Shown: piece after piece, positions 37,741 to 50,400 of the stretch
How positions within the stretch are numbered: the stretch's first letter is position 1
Layout: the number at the start of each line of letters is the position of its first letter
From: Bombus terrestris
Lineage: Eukaryota > Arthropoda > Insecta > Hymenoptera > Apidae
NCBI RefSeq assembly: GCF_910591885.1
Contig: NC_063271.1
Coordinates: forward strand, 11,649,001 to 11,713,000
Direction: 5' to 3'
Length of the DNA stretch: 64,000 nucleotides
Program-made: the position numbers and the translations under genes
Notes under the pieces: generated by a model
Told to the model about the DNA's origin: nothing
Seen by the model: only the letters and a program-made list of their open reading frames with translations
The model's database searches: none

Positions 37741-38776
37741 TCATTTAAAATTCGAAGATCTTCTTCTCCCTTGATAACATAGCAAGCAAGAAACGAATTC
37801 GAAGCCAGATCAAGATATATTGTGGTCTAATTACGGGTTTTCGCGTATCTTATAATTAAAATCCTCATACCGTGACTCGCCAAACGCCAGGGTGTCACTG
37901 TTTCGTCGACAAATAATTACGTTACGGGCGCCTTCTCCTGCTCGACACCATGATTTTAATGCTGATCATCTCTGTGATGTCGTACGGTATCTCAATTACG
38001 ATAAACCAATTTCCATCACTGGTATATCATTAATTGCAAATAAAAAGATGTTAAATTCACGTATCAACTTCGATCGTTCCAATTATTCAAATGGTTCGCA
38101 TTAAATTCTCAAATATGCTATTAAACATCCAAATTCCATGCAAATGTATACGGAGAATGCTTAGAATGAAACCGATGTATCAGAGATGATATCCAAAGAG
38201 GTTAAAATTCATCGTAAAATACAACTTTTGTTGGAAAAAGATCGCCCGTAGATAAAGAATTATCGCGGCAAAGGAAAAATCGAAAATTTCATCGTGCCCG
38301 TTATTTCCGCGACTCAATTAGACAAACGATCGCTCCGCAGCCTTTTTTCATCCTCTTCCGGGCGCTCGGTTCTTTTAATTTTCGGTGTGGTCTCTCTGGT
38401 CAGTCGCGGAACTCGCCTCTATTCGCGGCCCCATTGTGCTCCAGGGAACAATTAATGTTCCACGCTTGCGGGAATCGTTAACGCGATTCACAAAGAGCGA
38501 GTTCGCATGCGACTGCGTGCGGACACGATCAATTCTCTCTCCGCGAAAGGGACAATGCCCCGAAAACATAATTAATCGGCCAACAATTTTGGTCCTGTCC
38601 TTGGGAGCTTCCCTCCCTTGCTTCCTTCCCACTGGTTCGCGTCGTTGCTTGAAAAGAAATCCATTTGATTTATTTCACGCGAAGAAGAAAGAATCAATTT
38701 ATTAGTTTAATATGATATTTGTTATTAGGTATTCATAAGCGTTTTTCGATAAATGTCCATAAAATATAAATTTATA
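37741..38776. other. Mixed stretch with a G+C island at about 38260-38650
   Basis: The island is open on both strands (38385-38705 plus, 38375-38632 minus), and neither translation is recognised. No repeat is seen in the flanks. Confidence 0.4.
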
Positions 38777-39288
38777 CAGTACCCTGACTAAGTATTTGGA
38801 CACTTCAAAAGTGTTGCGAATATATAAAATATACTTCAAATAATGCTTCTTTCGCTTCTTATTTTGTATCTGGCAGCTATAAACAATTAATAAATATAGA
38901 CAAAGACTGATATCGATTGGTATAAATAAAAATGCTTTGATCTACGAACCTAAGTTAAGTGACTTTAAGTGTATCTGATCAAGATTGTTGAGATGTTACA
39001 ATGACTGGAATGATAATTTCCAGATATGTTTTAGAAGTTTATATATAGATTTTACGAAGTGTCGCCTATTTAGTAGATATAAATATAGAACTTGATCGAT
39101 TCACATTCATTTTATGTTTCAGTTTCAATTTAGCAAGACATTTGATTTCACTTAGGGCAGAAAGTAGAAAATTGACAATAGAGAAATATTTTGCTACGTA
39201 TCATAATGTTGAAAATACAATAAAAATATAATAAAAATATAAATGTTTCGATTGAATTGCACCAAACGTGTACTTATGCACGGTAGCG
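38777..39288. mobile_element. Tc1-like miniature element
   Basis: The left terminus CAGTACCCTGACTAAGTATT, preceded by TA and followed by TGGACACTT, is close to the common Tc1-type end with a TATTTGGACAC motif. The right terminus, read inverted from 39288, is CGCTACCGTGCATAAGTA and is followed by TA. The two ends agree at TACC-TG--TAAGTA only, so the element is old. No transposase motif is visible in the 500-bp interior. Confidence 0.5.
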
Positions 39289-40670
39289 TATGTACGAAAC
39301 TTTCTATTTTTATTATTTAAATATTCTGAAGCCTGCATTTTTGTATTTTTATAATAATTATTTTTATAAATAATATTTCTGTCTTTCCAATTAACCAACC
39401 ACAAAGACAGGTAAACTCAGTATAAATGAAATTAATTCCCCCAATACTGTAACAAATATTACGTATCCATGTTTTATAAAGTTTACTCCGTTACTGTGTT
39501 CTATCATTGTACCATTACCCTGCAAACAAATCATTCCATCTGTAACAATTTCGCTTTCTGCCATAAAAATGAACTACTGAAACCAATTAAAATTTCTTTT
39601 CCTATAAACAAAGGAACATCTGATCGTAAGAAGTCAAGAGCGACACGAGTATTTTGTCAAGCAGCTGGTTACCAGTTTTCCTGTTCCCACTGACGACGTG
39701 TTGTACGCGAGGAACGCTCGTCAGGAAAATACGAACGATCGCGTGATTCCGTCCCGTTTGCATTAATGATGCGAACGATACGGTCGAAGAAACGAGCGTG
39801 TGGTTTCCTCGTATATTTCCCCGCAAGCTCTGCCATGGCGAATTGAAACCGCGAAACATTGCCATGCTCTATGACGTTTCCCGAAACGCTTCAAATGAAA
39901 TAGAGAAACTTACTTAAAGATGATTTTGAAAACCTACAGACCGTTTCAGTCTGACGCTACGTTAACAAGTGTAAATCATTCAATAATATGTACTGACACA
40001 TGCACAGGATCCCTAGTTCCTATGTATAGCCACGCTTTGGTACATTGTTGATAGACATAACTGACAGATGACAGATATTGATAGACATTAAACTGACAGG
40101 AGAAAGAGATGTTTAAAGATGTGGCAGAAAACTTCTATAATTTTCATGTAGCATACAAAATGAATCTGCAACGACATTTTCTTTCCTGTATGAAGGGATA
40201 GACGTCGACCTGTCAGGAAAAATTAAGAAAACATTTGAGGAGTAACGAAAGAGAGGAAATGCAAATGAACGGACCTAAGCGACAGTGCACGTTGGTGTCG
40301 AGTGACGCAACCCGACGCCATGGCCGACAGTTGGTTGACCGACGGGTGAAAGGTGCTCGTTTCTGTCCTATTCATGAGAAACGATCGCCGTTAGATTGTT
40401 ATTAAAACAATCGTCGTTATTTATCAAGAGTGGGATCCTTGGATCGCAAGGCGAATTCTCAGGGGGAATGGGTTTCTAGCATTATGAAATCTTCTTATGA
40501 AAGTTACAGATGGTTCGAACGATTACTATGAAAAGGAAAAATTAATATAATTAAGTTTGAAGGATGAGATACGAGACATTTTATGAGCTGTTTTAAGAGG
40601 TTTCAGAATTCACGTAGTATGAAGGAAAATAAAATTCATTTTAAATGTTATTTACTGATATGAAAATTAA
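39289..40670. other. Mixed non-coding stretch
   Basis: A small imperfect direct repeat (TTGATAGACATAACTGACAG and a near copy) lies at about 40048-40100. G+C rises occur at 39640-39890 and 40260-40400. No gene is recognised. Confidence 0.4.
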
Positions 40671-41093
40671 CAGTGACAAGTACTCGTGAAAGTGCTTGAA
40701 CTTTTAGACAATTTTTATGAACATATTATACTTATTAGTTATATACAACTTTTTATAATTTCACCAGCATTGTACCGAGACACGGTTATTTCATTATATC
40801 GGCACAGCCTGAAGCAAGTTTAAAAATGCATATTGAAATCAGAAGATATTTATTACAAACATACATGTTGTATGTTGGCATAATCATTTTTTATGAAGTA
40901 TATTTTTGCAGTAAATATCTTGTAACTCTCCATTGTAACTTACACATTTCTACATTTATTTCAAATTTCACCAATATAACCATGACAGACACATCTCATT
41001 ATACTTGCAATGAAATTTCCAAGTATTTTACGTAATTTATCATAAAAAATTTCCGCTGTAAATATTCAAATATTTTCTCATGAGCCGCAATAT
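40671..41093 (+). mobile_element. Tc-like miniature element, family T, copy C
   Basis: The left end CAGTGACAAGTACTCGTGAA followed by AGTGCTTGAAC is the inverse of the right end ATTCAAATATTTTCTCATGA followed by GCCGC, with several differences. The interior block CAGTAAATATCTTGTAACTC recurs in copies A (10350) and B (37315). The 69-codon frame at 40826-41035 falls inside the repeat and is not a transposase. This is the reference copy for the family. Confidence 0.6.
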
Positions 41094-44000
41094 GTATATT
41101 TATTTTCTGCGAGTTGTTCGAAAGAAAGAGTTTGTGAATTATATAAAATTCTCAGATTGGAGGAAAAAATTTCTAATCGAAATAGAAAACAAAACCACAA
41201 ACGTACCACAAACGAGACAATTATTTGCTTACGATCATAAGAAGTAATAGCGATTCGTTTGGAATTCGCGTTTCAATGATCTGTAATTGTTTAAAGCGCA
41301 GGCTTTCCTTCGTGCGGCAATCCGCACGTTTCGAAACGAAAGGGACGACAATTGCATTCCGCGGCGTCCATCCAATTGATGGGACGATTCGTTCCTCGTT
41401 TGTCGTTTGCCGACTCGCGAAAAAATGCTGGCAAACGAACTCTCGTTCTCGTACCGTTGCGTCCGTTGTTCACGTCCGACTGCTCGTCGTTGTCTATTCG
41501 CGAAACAGGTTGCATGAAACAATGATTCCTGACAGAAGTACAAAGAAATCTATACGAATTCAATATTTCTTTCATCTTCCTTTGTGAATTTAAAAATTTG
41601 AATGGTGTTCTAATTGAAACACTTTTGCACGTGGAAATTACACAGTACCTCTTAAATCTTATTTCTTTTAATTCGATTGAATCCAATTCCTTATTAAATT
41701 CAAGTTCAGAGAATTCAGTCTAATTGAATTAATTATGTTATAATCACATTTTACATACGTCTAATCGTGGTACCTCATTGTTCTTAATTCAATTATATTT
41801 CATATTCATAAATACAAATCTGTATCAATGGTCTACGATGATTCCAACTATTTTAATTTTGACAATATTTGAAGCTAATGTATAATTTCATTTAACTCAT
41901 TAAAGGTTAATGCTATGATTATGGCATTTTTAATAATAACATTTTATTCGCAACTTTTTTCTGTCAATTTACATTGTCAAACTCTATTTCTTAACATTGT
42001 GATAATGAGAAGGATTTCCAAGGATTTGTTCAATTTTTATTATAACTTTTCTTCTTTCACATAGATCCTATAATCTTACAAATTACAAAGAAATTGAAAT
42101 GCCTATTTATAGTACTATGATAAACTATGTTCACCGCGTCATGAAAATTGTCCATCACTGAATCGTATAATACGCTTCTTTAAATTATCTATTATTTTAA
42201 TACATTTATTAAATTATTAATTATTAGTGTAATATTATTTCAACACGATGTCTAACAATATATATTAATTCATTCATGCTTTAACATTATTCGATAACAT
42301 CATGCTTTGTGCTCTATTTCAATGATTAGTCCATAATGCACTAAGCATCTTTCTTTACTATCATTCTGATACAATAATTTATTTACATTTTCACATTATT
42401 CAGTAACGTCATGGTTCATGCTTTGCTTCAATGCTTCGTTCTTAACGTATTAAACATCTTACAAAATCTAAAGAAAATACTAGAAACGCGAGACGTAATA
42501 GCACCCTGGTGCATCCAATTTCTTCCTCGCAATAGACCTCCGTACAGAACCTTCAATTGTCGATTTCTGAAAAGAGCCATCAACGTGAAACGGCCTCATA
42601 AATAACTGAAATTACCAGCCACCTCGACAATTAACATCACCGACGTTCATTCGGCCAGCGTGTAATCCTCTTAATCGGGCAGCTTAGAACGCGAAACGTT
42701 TAGCTATAGTTCGCGGCTGCCGTCGTGGAGCGATTAAGCGGGCCGGCGTGTCTGGTCGCGAATCGATTCCCACGCCGTTCTTTCCGTGCCGCGATTAGGT
42801 TTCCCGAGGAGCAAGATCGAATTTAGCGGTAAGACTCGGCTGTTAAGAAATAAATTGCGAAACTGCAATGGGAAACGTTGCAGTAACATCTGGAAATGGA
42901 TAGAGGAAACGGGCGACTTTGTTTCAACTCGCAGTTTGTCAATTATTAATTACGAAATATCCCCTTCAGTTCTTCACTGGATCAGCGCTGAGGAATTTCA
43001 CTGTACCGTGATCTTTGTTTGAATTTTCTAAACTTCACTGTTGACAGAGGAAAGAAAGAAAATGTGCTAAATAATTAGAATTAGAAAATATTAAAAATAT
43101 TTGAAATAGCTAAGAAACTGGTCGCAGCCACATTAAATATAGAAATCTCATTAATCTACTTCGTCAGCTGAGTAATCATTATTCAGCTTCTGAAAAGTTA
43201 AACATTTGTGGTGTATCCTAATGCTAAAATTAAATGGCGTAACCGAATAACGAGTAAATTAGTGGTAAATTAGTTTTGGGTAGGGCACTTTAAAATATTA
43301 AGAAAAGTGTAAATTAGATAGTTCTTATGATTGTGGCTGCATTAAAGAAGATGAAAATTCTGGCAAATATTGTTCGCTAGCTCCATAAAAAATGTACCTA
43401 CATATCCTACTATATACCAGTCTAACTTGTTTGATAACTATATATATATATGCCAGAAACAAAAAGGAAATTGAATATGTAAGAAAATAAGTAATAATTT
43501 AATTAAGTCCATGCAGGAATATAGAAATAAATAAATTCCTCAAAGTAACAAAAAACGATGAACACTAATGATACGTAAATCAGAGGAATAAAAATACAAT
43601 TGCGACTAACGAAAAGCATCTCTAAAGTAATTCTCTCCGCTTGGCAACCTACTCACAAAATCCTAGAAATGACGATAAAACGTGACGCAATTTTCAAAAA
43701 GATCAACCCCAAGAAAGGTTCAACCCTTCGCTATACAACCTTCTAACAATATTTCCTGGGCAGATGCCGTCGAAACGATGATATACATTCGGAGCTGTAA
43801 GTGAAACAGACGAGCATCGCACGCTGGAACCTCAACGCAGCCAATGTTTTTGAACATCATAGCCCGAAGGTAATTTGGAAAAGGATGCCTTTGCTCGGTT
43901 TCATCGGATGAAACGCGATAGAAGGGAAAAATAGGAAGTGGTACGAGCGCAGGAAATTCGAGAAATCCCGCGCAATATCGAGCTCGGTGTATGCCGGCCC

Positions 44001-45430
44001 GGGCAATTTTTCCGCGGGACGTATTCGAAATCTCGAAATCCTATCAAACTGGATCATCTCCCTACGCGGAACGTTCGAATTGCAGCCGACCGTATCAACC
44101 AACGATAAGCCAGCGTTTCCCTGATTACCATAATTCCAGAAATAGCGGCGTCGTTTCACCGAGCGCGTAATATCGTTCCACGCTAACATCGCGTTATGCC
44201 TTCGCAACGGAATACGTGTGTACACACTTTGCTCCGCGAGTCTGCGACCAAGTTTTAGAAATGAATATCTGAAAAACCGTGGAAACGTGGAAGGTGGGTT
44301 ATATACTCGGTGAAAGAGCCGGTTACGATTTGTTTGCGTGTAGATTCGATTCTACGGTGGGTTCAGGGGTCAACTGTGAGTAAAAGGATTTTCTGAAAAT
44401 AGAATTTTCATATTTCGCGGTTGAATATACTTACGGGATGCGTATTATTGAGTATTATATAAGATGGAAATCGCAGGTTAGATGACGTTCTTGAGGTTTT
44501 TAATGTCAAAGTTTCCATATTTGGTCGTTATAGTCGGCCGTATTTCTAGGCTTTTGCGTGACAAAATACTTTCCAGATCGAAGTTTTAATACTTAATATC
44601 CTATTATACACATCCGTCGATAGTTATCTATCGTGAATATTAAGATTATCTGTTAAATCTTTCGTTTATGCTGCTTTAGAGTTGCGTGCAAGATCTTATT
44701 TGTGAAATTTGCAATAATAGTCCACGTTAAAATGAAAAATCTTCGAATATTCTAAAGCATTCAACTTTGCATCAATAATAGGAACTTTAACGCGTGTAAA
44801 GTATCTAATTTCACAGAGTTACCATTTTACTAAATCCATTATTTACTATCTAAGTGATAGATTTTTTCTGAAAAAGAGAAATTTGATTTTTATACAAAGC
44901 TATTTTATTTCGTGTTGCCCTTCTGCTGACTTCGAAGGAACTCGTGCAGTCTATCGATAAATGTATCCAGGACGAAGCTTTATCAGAAATCTCGTAGGCC
45001 ATTTTCCATATGCGGGAAAGGAATCTTCGCATCCGCGTCGCGAGATGGAATCCATTCATCGATACCAGAATAGCACTGACGAGAATGGATATTTCATCGT
45101 ATCTCCCGGCATCTCTTATCTCGAGGAAAAATAGAAGAAGAGACGAGATGACGTTTTTTTGGATCGGGCCGCGTAGAAGAAGAAGAATTTCTTCACTAGA
45201 GTCGCGTACGACTTTACGTCACACTGGTAACGTCGTAACCGAGCATAAATCAACTGCTACCACCCACGCCATTATCTCCTTTCCTTTCTCTGTTCGCTTG
45301 TGGCCATGAAAAACGCGCCAGTTTTGCGCGAAAATTGGACATTTCGGTTTCAAAATTGAAAGAAAGTGTAATAAATGAACCGAGGATTTTTGTGCATCTA
45401 TGGCAGATTTGTCAGTGAAAAAATTTGCAG
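41094..45430. other. Mixed non-coding stretch
   Basis: G+C islands at about 41270-41520, 42600-42830, 43840-44230 and 45000-45310 alternate with A+T-rich DNA. A hairpin lies at 43166-43188 (AGCTGAGTAAT and its near inverse around one base). The 120-, 131- and 122-codon frames here (41225-41587, 41291-41686, 43857-44225) sit on islands and lack any family resemblance. Confidence 0.4.
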
Positions 45431-45530
45431 AATACATACATATAATACATATAATACATATAATATATAATATATAATATATAATATATAATATATAGCA
45501 TAATATATAATAATAATATAATGCGTATAA
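45431..45530. repeat. A+T minisatellite
   Basis: Tandem ATACATATA units grade into ATATAATAT units over about 100 bp, with interruptions (TAGCATAAT at 45497). The minus-strand frame at 45398-45670 encodes only Tyr/Ile strings from this array and is not a gene. Confidence 0.8.
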
Positions 45531-48500
45531 TAATTGTAATATATATAAGCAGACAAAATATTGAAAATGAAATGCTCATTGTAATATTTAAAAAACGGGA
45601 AAAATATCTTTTTTATTAGTAAACCGATTGTTGTTTTCATCGTTACAGTATAACGATAGCTGTAACGCATTTACAGTTATTAATGCGACGTAATTTATCA
45701 ATTTGCTATTTTACTTATATATCTAGCAACTATATACGCTTAAACGTTAATATAAATATAAATATGTATGAAAAATTCAATTCGAATATGATAAATAAAT
45801 TATGGTATGCTAAATGACAAATAATCCTCGACTTATTAATTAACATCATCGTTATCTTGAACAGCAACGAGTCCAACGTTTGATCTTCGCACTACCATAA
45901 AAAGTAGTAGGAAATATAAAACGAAAATACGTAACATTCAGTAGAAAGCAGGATATCTCGTTTGGGTGAAGAAGGTTCACGAGCGCTGCAAGAGGGTTAA
46001 AAGTATCAGGATGGCAGATGGTGGATATCCCAGATGTCGAAGTTGCTGACCCGGAAGTTGGAACCGGGCCAACGACGGAAGTCCATCCGTGGTTGCGAGC
46101 CGCGTATGGAATCGCAGTTATTTACCAGGCAAGAGGAAAGAATCGCGTACGAAGGCCGCATTAACGTCGAGAGTTCTAACCGTATTCTCGTGTAACATCG
46201 ACCAACTCACCGGGAACTGTCTACAGCCGGCAACCTTCACTTTTTTATTCTCGATTTCCGCCGGCGAAATTTTATTCGTGTTACTGGAAATAGCCTGGAT
46301 TAACGAACTGTGAAAACACACCGTTTTCTAATGTGTTCTAACGAGACGGCAGCCATTATGCCGCTGTTCCAACATACTCCGTGCATCTTCGCAGAACATT
46401 TTAATGTTCTACAGGAATTTCTAATATTCCTAAGAAGAAGAACGATGGTGGAGGCAAATGAAAGGTGAATTTCGTGAGTTTAAGATGTACATTGGTCCGA
46501 GATCCGAATTTCGTGGATAGAAATCTTTGGTATTTTTATTGTTTCATGTTTGGGTGGTGGCAAATTAAGTTAGAAGAAAATATATTTCTATTATTGATTC
46601 ATAGAATTTGTAAATATTGTATGCGTGGAAAAGATATTGTAAAATGTGGAAACCTCGCTCGAGGACCTATGTCGGTCATCGGTGTTCACGGCTGACCGAA
46701 CGCCGATAATCGAAACATTCTCCCACATCGAATCGTTGATGATCGGTTTCAGTCAGTTGCCGAGCAAACGTCAAGAGGTCCACATTTGAGACTTCACCAC
46801 ATTAAGTAGCTAAATAAATGAACGTAATTCGTTTTATTTCTAAATCATTAAGTCCTCTCTCTACGATATTTTAATTAGTTGTTTTTGAGTAAAATATTTG
46901 TGTCACGTGAAATTAATAATAATATTTGCAAATGTTATATAAATACTTCAATCACAAATTCAATTAATTTGCAAAGATTTATTATTATTATATCACCTCT
47001 TAAAATATCTAACATCATAAGAAATTAATCTAGTACATTCAAAAGAAATGCCCGAGCATATAGAGTTATAAATTACATTTCTATTAAATGAGAAACTAAT
47101 TTAGTATGATCAGAAGAGCCATACATATGTGCATGATATATGTTATACTTGTAAAACAAAATTACCTGCATACCCAACTGATTATCAAAAGCTAATGGAA
47201 CGGACGAACATGTAAAAATGTTTCTTTCCACGAAAATAAATAATGGAAGAAATCAAGTAAAACAGAGACAAGACTAGAGAAGAGACAATAGAATGTTTAA
47301 CAATCCCTTCCTTTGATCCCTCGCTTCTCCGTCACCACGTGTAACTGGGTTAACGAGACAAGTCATTCACGATTCGGCCAGCAAATTGGATGGCACCGCT
47401 TTTGATGTCGCGGCAACTCCATTGTGGTCATTTGCCAGCCCGACAACGGGAGATCCATGCGTCATAAAGTTATCAAACAAACGTGGGAGTCAATGTATTC
47501 GGCTATGGAGTTATGTTCATCTCTGTCTTCCTCCTCTCTATATGCGGAAACTTTCAGTTCGTCAAGCTACCGGGAACAAAATCGGGGAAGCCAGCCGATG
47601 TTCGTTTGCCGTAGTTATGATGCATTGCGTCTTTGCAATCTCTTGTTTGATGTCTATCGTTCTTTTTAACTCGCATCTTTATGCTTTCACTTTTCTTTGC
47701 CACGAAGCTTCCGCCGATTCCCTTCGAGGCGTTTCACGAGAAAAATATTCTTAAAATACCACACCTTGTTGACTGGTTAATCGATATATTATCATGAATG
47801 GACTCTCTACCCACAGAGGATTTTTCTACTCTTCTATATAGAGCTGTGAGCTGATTTAACTAATTTAGATTCATTAATTAATGTCATTTTAATGGGTAAT
47901 AAAAAGGGAAACGAAAATTTCCGAAGAAATTGAAAATTCTATCGATGTAAAATATTATGACGCAATACTAATCTAGCCCATGAAATTTGAGAAGCGAGTA
48001 GAATTTTACAAAATAAATGGAGCGATTTCCACCAGATATTTCCACCGGAGTATCAAAAAATCCTTAAATATGAAATGTCAATTATTTCCCTACTCGAAAG
48101 AATTCAGTAACACGTGTCGTTCGAAATTTGGCGAAATTCGACGGTCAAAGCGAGGCCGTCCGATTAAATAAATTACGGTGTCGCGGCGTTCGTGGGAGAG
48201 ACAGTCGGCTGCATAATCTGTCATTGTGTCAGACGCAGGGCATTTCCACGGTCGTCGAGTTGCATGCGTAGGTGTGCACGCGGTCGACGACAGGCTCGCT
48301 CGCGGCGGATAATGAGTGTCCGCGCGGGAACACGCGGGTCCGGCACCGCCATAACCCAATTTCATCGTGGCTCGACCCCCTCGATGTCGATTAAATAGAT
48401 CCAGCAAAGGGAGCGTGGCTTGATCGACCACTTTTGCCTTTCATTGGTGCTAGGATAGGCGTCGAAACATGGAAGAGTAAGCAAAATGGAGATCATGGGG

Positions 48501-48609
48501 GTTGCATTGTGCCGTTGGCTATTGTTATAGAGTTGTCTGACTCCGTGTGATAACCAGGCAGTTGTTTGATTTTGCCCAATTCGGGAAATTTGTTAGGAAA
48601 ATTATTAAC
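45531..48609. other. Mixed non-coding stretch
   Basis: G+C islands at about 46000-46330, 47320-47760 and 48100-48450. The last is open on both strands (48090-48431 minus, 48192-48398 plus). No gene is recognised, and A+T-rich spacers hold nothing I can support. Confidence 0.4.
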
Positions 48610-49013
48610 AAACTGCGGATTTTTATGCGTTTCTAAAAAGATTCGAACGCGTAGCAATGCATATATAAAAAAATATATATGGATATATATGTCACACACA
48701 TATGTAAGCTATAGAATATATAGAATTAAGTCATGGTTACAGTGGATGCATATTCGATCGAACTGGCATGACATACTAATGAATGAAACATCCGAAGACT
48801 GTAATACGTAGCTCATACAAATTTACATGCATGTTCGATTAACTTTGGCATACTGCGTTCATCAGAACACGAATTTGTTTGAATGCACACTTATCGTAAC
48901 CATAATCTAATATAGGATGTTCAAAGTATAGTACATATTATAATACTTAATAAATGAAAGCATTTTCTACTTGGATTTTTCTACTTTCTTTCCAATATGC
49001 TGACAGGCAGTCT
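48610..49013 (+). repeat. Dispersed A+T-rich inverted-terminus repeat, copy 6 (interrupted)
   Basis: The left end AACTGCGGATTTTTATGCGT (48610-48629) is the cleanest of the family, and the core ATGTTCAAAGTATAGTACAT lies at 48914. The right end, ACAGGCAGTCTCA, is near 49003. The copy is about twice the normal length; the extra DNA lies between about 48660 and 48910 and includes an A+T-rich run, so an insertion or expansion has occurred inside it. Confidence 0.5.
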
Positions 49014-50039
49014 CATTAAATAGGAAACACTCGGTTCCAATAAATTTTGTTACGCATAAGGTATAATTAAAAACGGATAATTACCAACGAAACACAGTCA
49101 TCAAATACGATTCGACGTCAAACAGACGCCAATGATTAATAACCTTGTTCTTCTTTCAGGATAATCGTGCGTGAGGAAAGCGCGATGCGTATTTAATACG
49201 CTTGTACGAGAGAGAAGTATCAACGATGGCGCGTTATATCGCCGATACGGTGTGCCATTTAACCGGTTGTTTATAGTAGCTGTCGTCACATTTCGATGCA
49301 GTTACATCGCGAAAGTTACTGTGCACGCGCCGCATCCCATCGTTCGACGTAATTAGCAACGGTTCGTCATTAATCCTAGTCGTGCCATATTCGGCTCGCT
49401 GACGCAAATGCACGGCCGTTGCGCGAAAACATTCAGCCGGGAATGAACGCGTGTCGGAACAATTGCGAGTAATACGCGGACAACGGCTGAACGGACAAAA
49501 TTAGTTGGACGCCGTGAATTTGTGAATTTCGTCCGTCTTAATTGGACGAAACTGGGTTATGCTTTTTTTACAATCGGAGATGATATTTTTAAATACGTTA
49601 GTTTCGTGTATGTTAAATTGCTGCTGAATAAATTACAGGAAAAAGCACTTGATTTTTGTCTGGGAATTGGGAACTTTCGTTCATGAAGTTCGAGCGTGGG
49701 GCTTTTTTTCTAAGACATTGCATTTCGCAATGTTCTTTCAATTCGAAACGTCGAATTATTTCCTGTTTCTTTATTTTCCTCTGAGTTATCTTCTTCTAAT
49801 TACCATCTAACCATCTTAAACTGCAGTATCCAAAACCAACATTCAAATAATCACATTCGAAACTACTCCATCGACACCCAATTCATTCGCGAACGTGTAT
49901 GATCGAATTGTTGAATTCGAGCCAAAATCTGCTGAACGTTCTTCAATTCCTGAGATCTATAAAATTCTATCTGAAATTATAGCCTGTTAACTGTGCTGCA
50001 TTGCTAATAAGCTCCCCTGTTGAAGTAGCATTAAACATA

Positions 50040-50040
<1 letters not shown>
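49014..50040. other. Mixed stretch with a G+C island at about 49200-49520
   Basis: The island is CpG-rich and open in short frames on both strands (49171-49356, 49101-49289), none convincing. Nothing else is recognised. Confidence 0.4.

Positions 50041-50071
<31 letters not shown>
50041..50071. repeat. TA/TG microsatellite
   Basis: A short ATATGTGTGT segment runs into an uninterrupted TA dinucleotide array. A second TA array of about 18 bases lies at 50759-50776. Confidence 0.9.
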
Positions 50072-50079
50072 AGGTTCAA

Positions 50080-50400
50080 TAATTGGATAATTCAGGGATC
50101 GATTCTGAAGTCTGAAAATCGAGTTTTTTTATTATGAAGTAATTAAAAATACAAAAATAAACAACAATTAATATGCGTCTATAACAATAAATAACGATAA
50201 TTATCTAAACGGGAAATAACAAGTCTTTGGTACAATGTTTACCTGAAAATCGAGAATCGATTTTCAACGACCTGAGCTACCGATCTTTCTTCTTCAGTCT
50301 TTAAATCTTAAATCTTCAGTATCATCTTTAAAATCTTAAATAACTATTCTGTAACCTTGTCTGTCTCTAATGTAACTCTCTGTCCGTCCGTTTGGGAAAA
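50080..50400. repeat. Region of internal repeats, possible solo LTR remnant
   Basis: CTGAAAATCGAG occurs twice, at 50112 and 50243. The second copy is half of a perfect 10-bp hairpin, TGAAAATCGA (50244-50253) with TCGATTTTCA (50257-50266). Next come two copies of a CTTCAGT...CTTTAAATCTTAAAT block (50294-50345). A compact set of repeats beside a TGTAACTCT boundary could be an LTR, but no partner LTR, primer-binding site or target duplication was found. Confidence 0.2.

Noticed and set aside
37885..37910. CAGGGTGTCACTGTTT, similar to the CAGGGTG end of the 59583 element
   Set aside because: Similarity stops after CAGGGTGTCA, there is no TA flank and no inverse partner nearby.
41291..41686. 131-codon minus-strand frame overlapping 41225-41587 plus and 41235-41543 minus
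   Set aside because: Three overlapping frames on both strands of one G+C island; none has a domain.
43857..44225. 122-codon minus-strand frame
   Set aside because: It lies on a G+C island and has no recognised motif; chance is the simpler reading.
45398..45670. 90-codon minus-strand frame with Tyr/Ile repeats
   Set aside because: It is a translation of the A+T minisatellite.
48090..48431. 113-codon minus-strand frame
   Set aside because: It coincides with a CpG-rich island that is also open on plus (48192-48398); no family resemblance.
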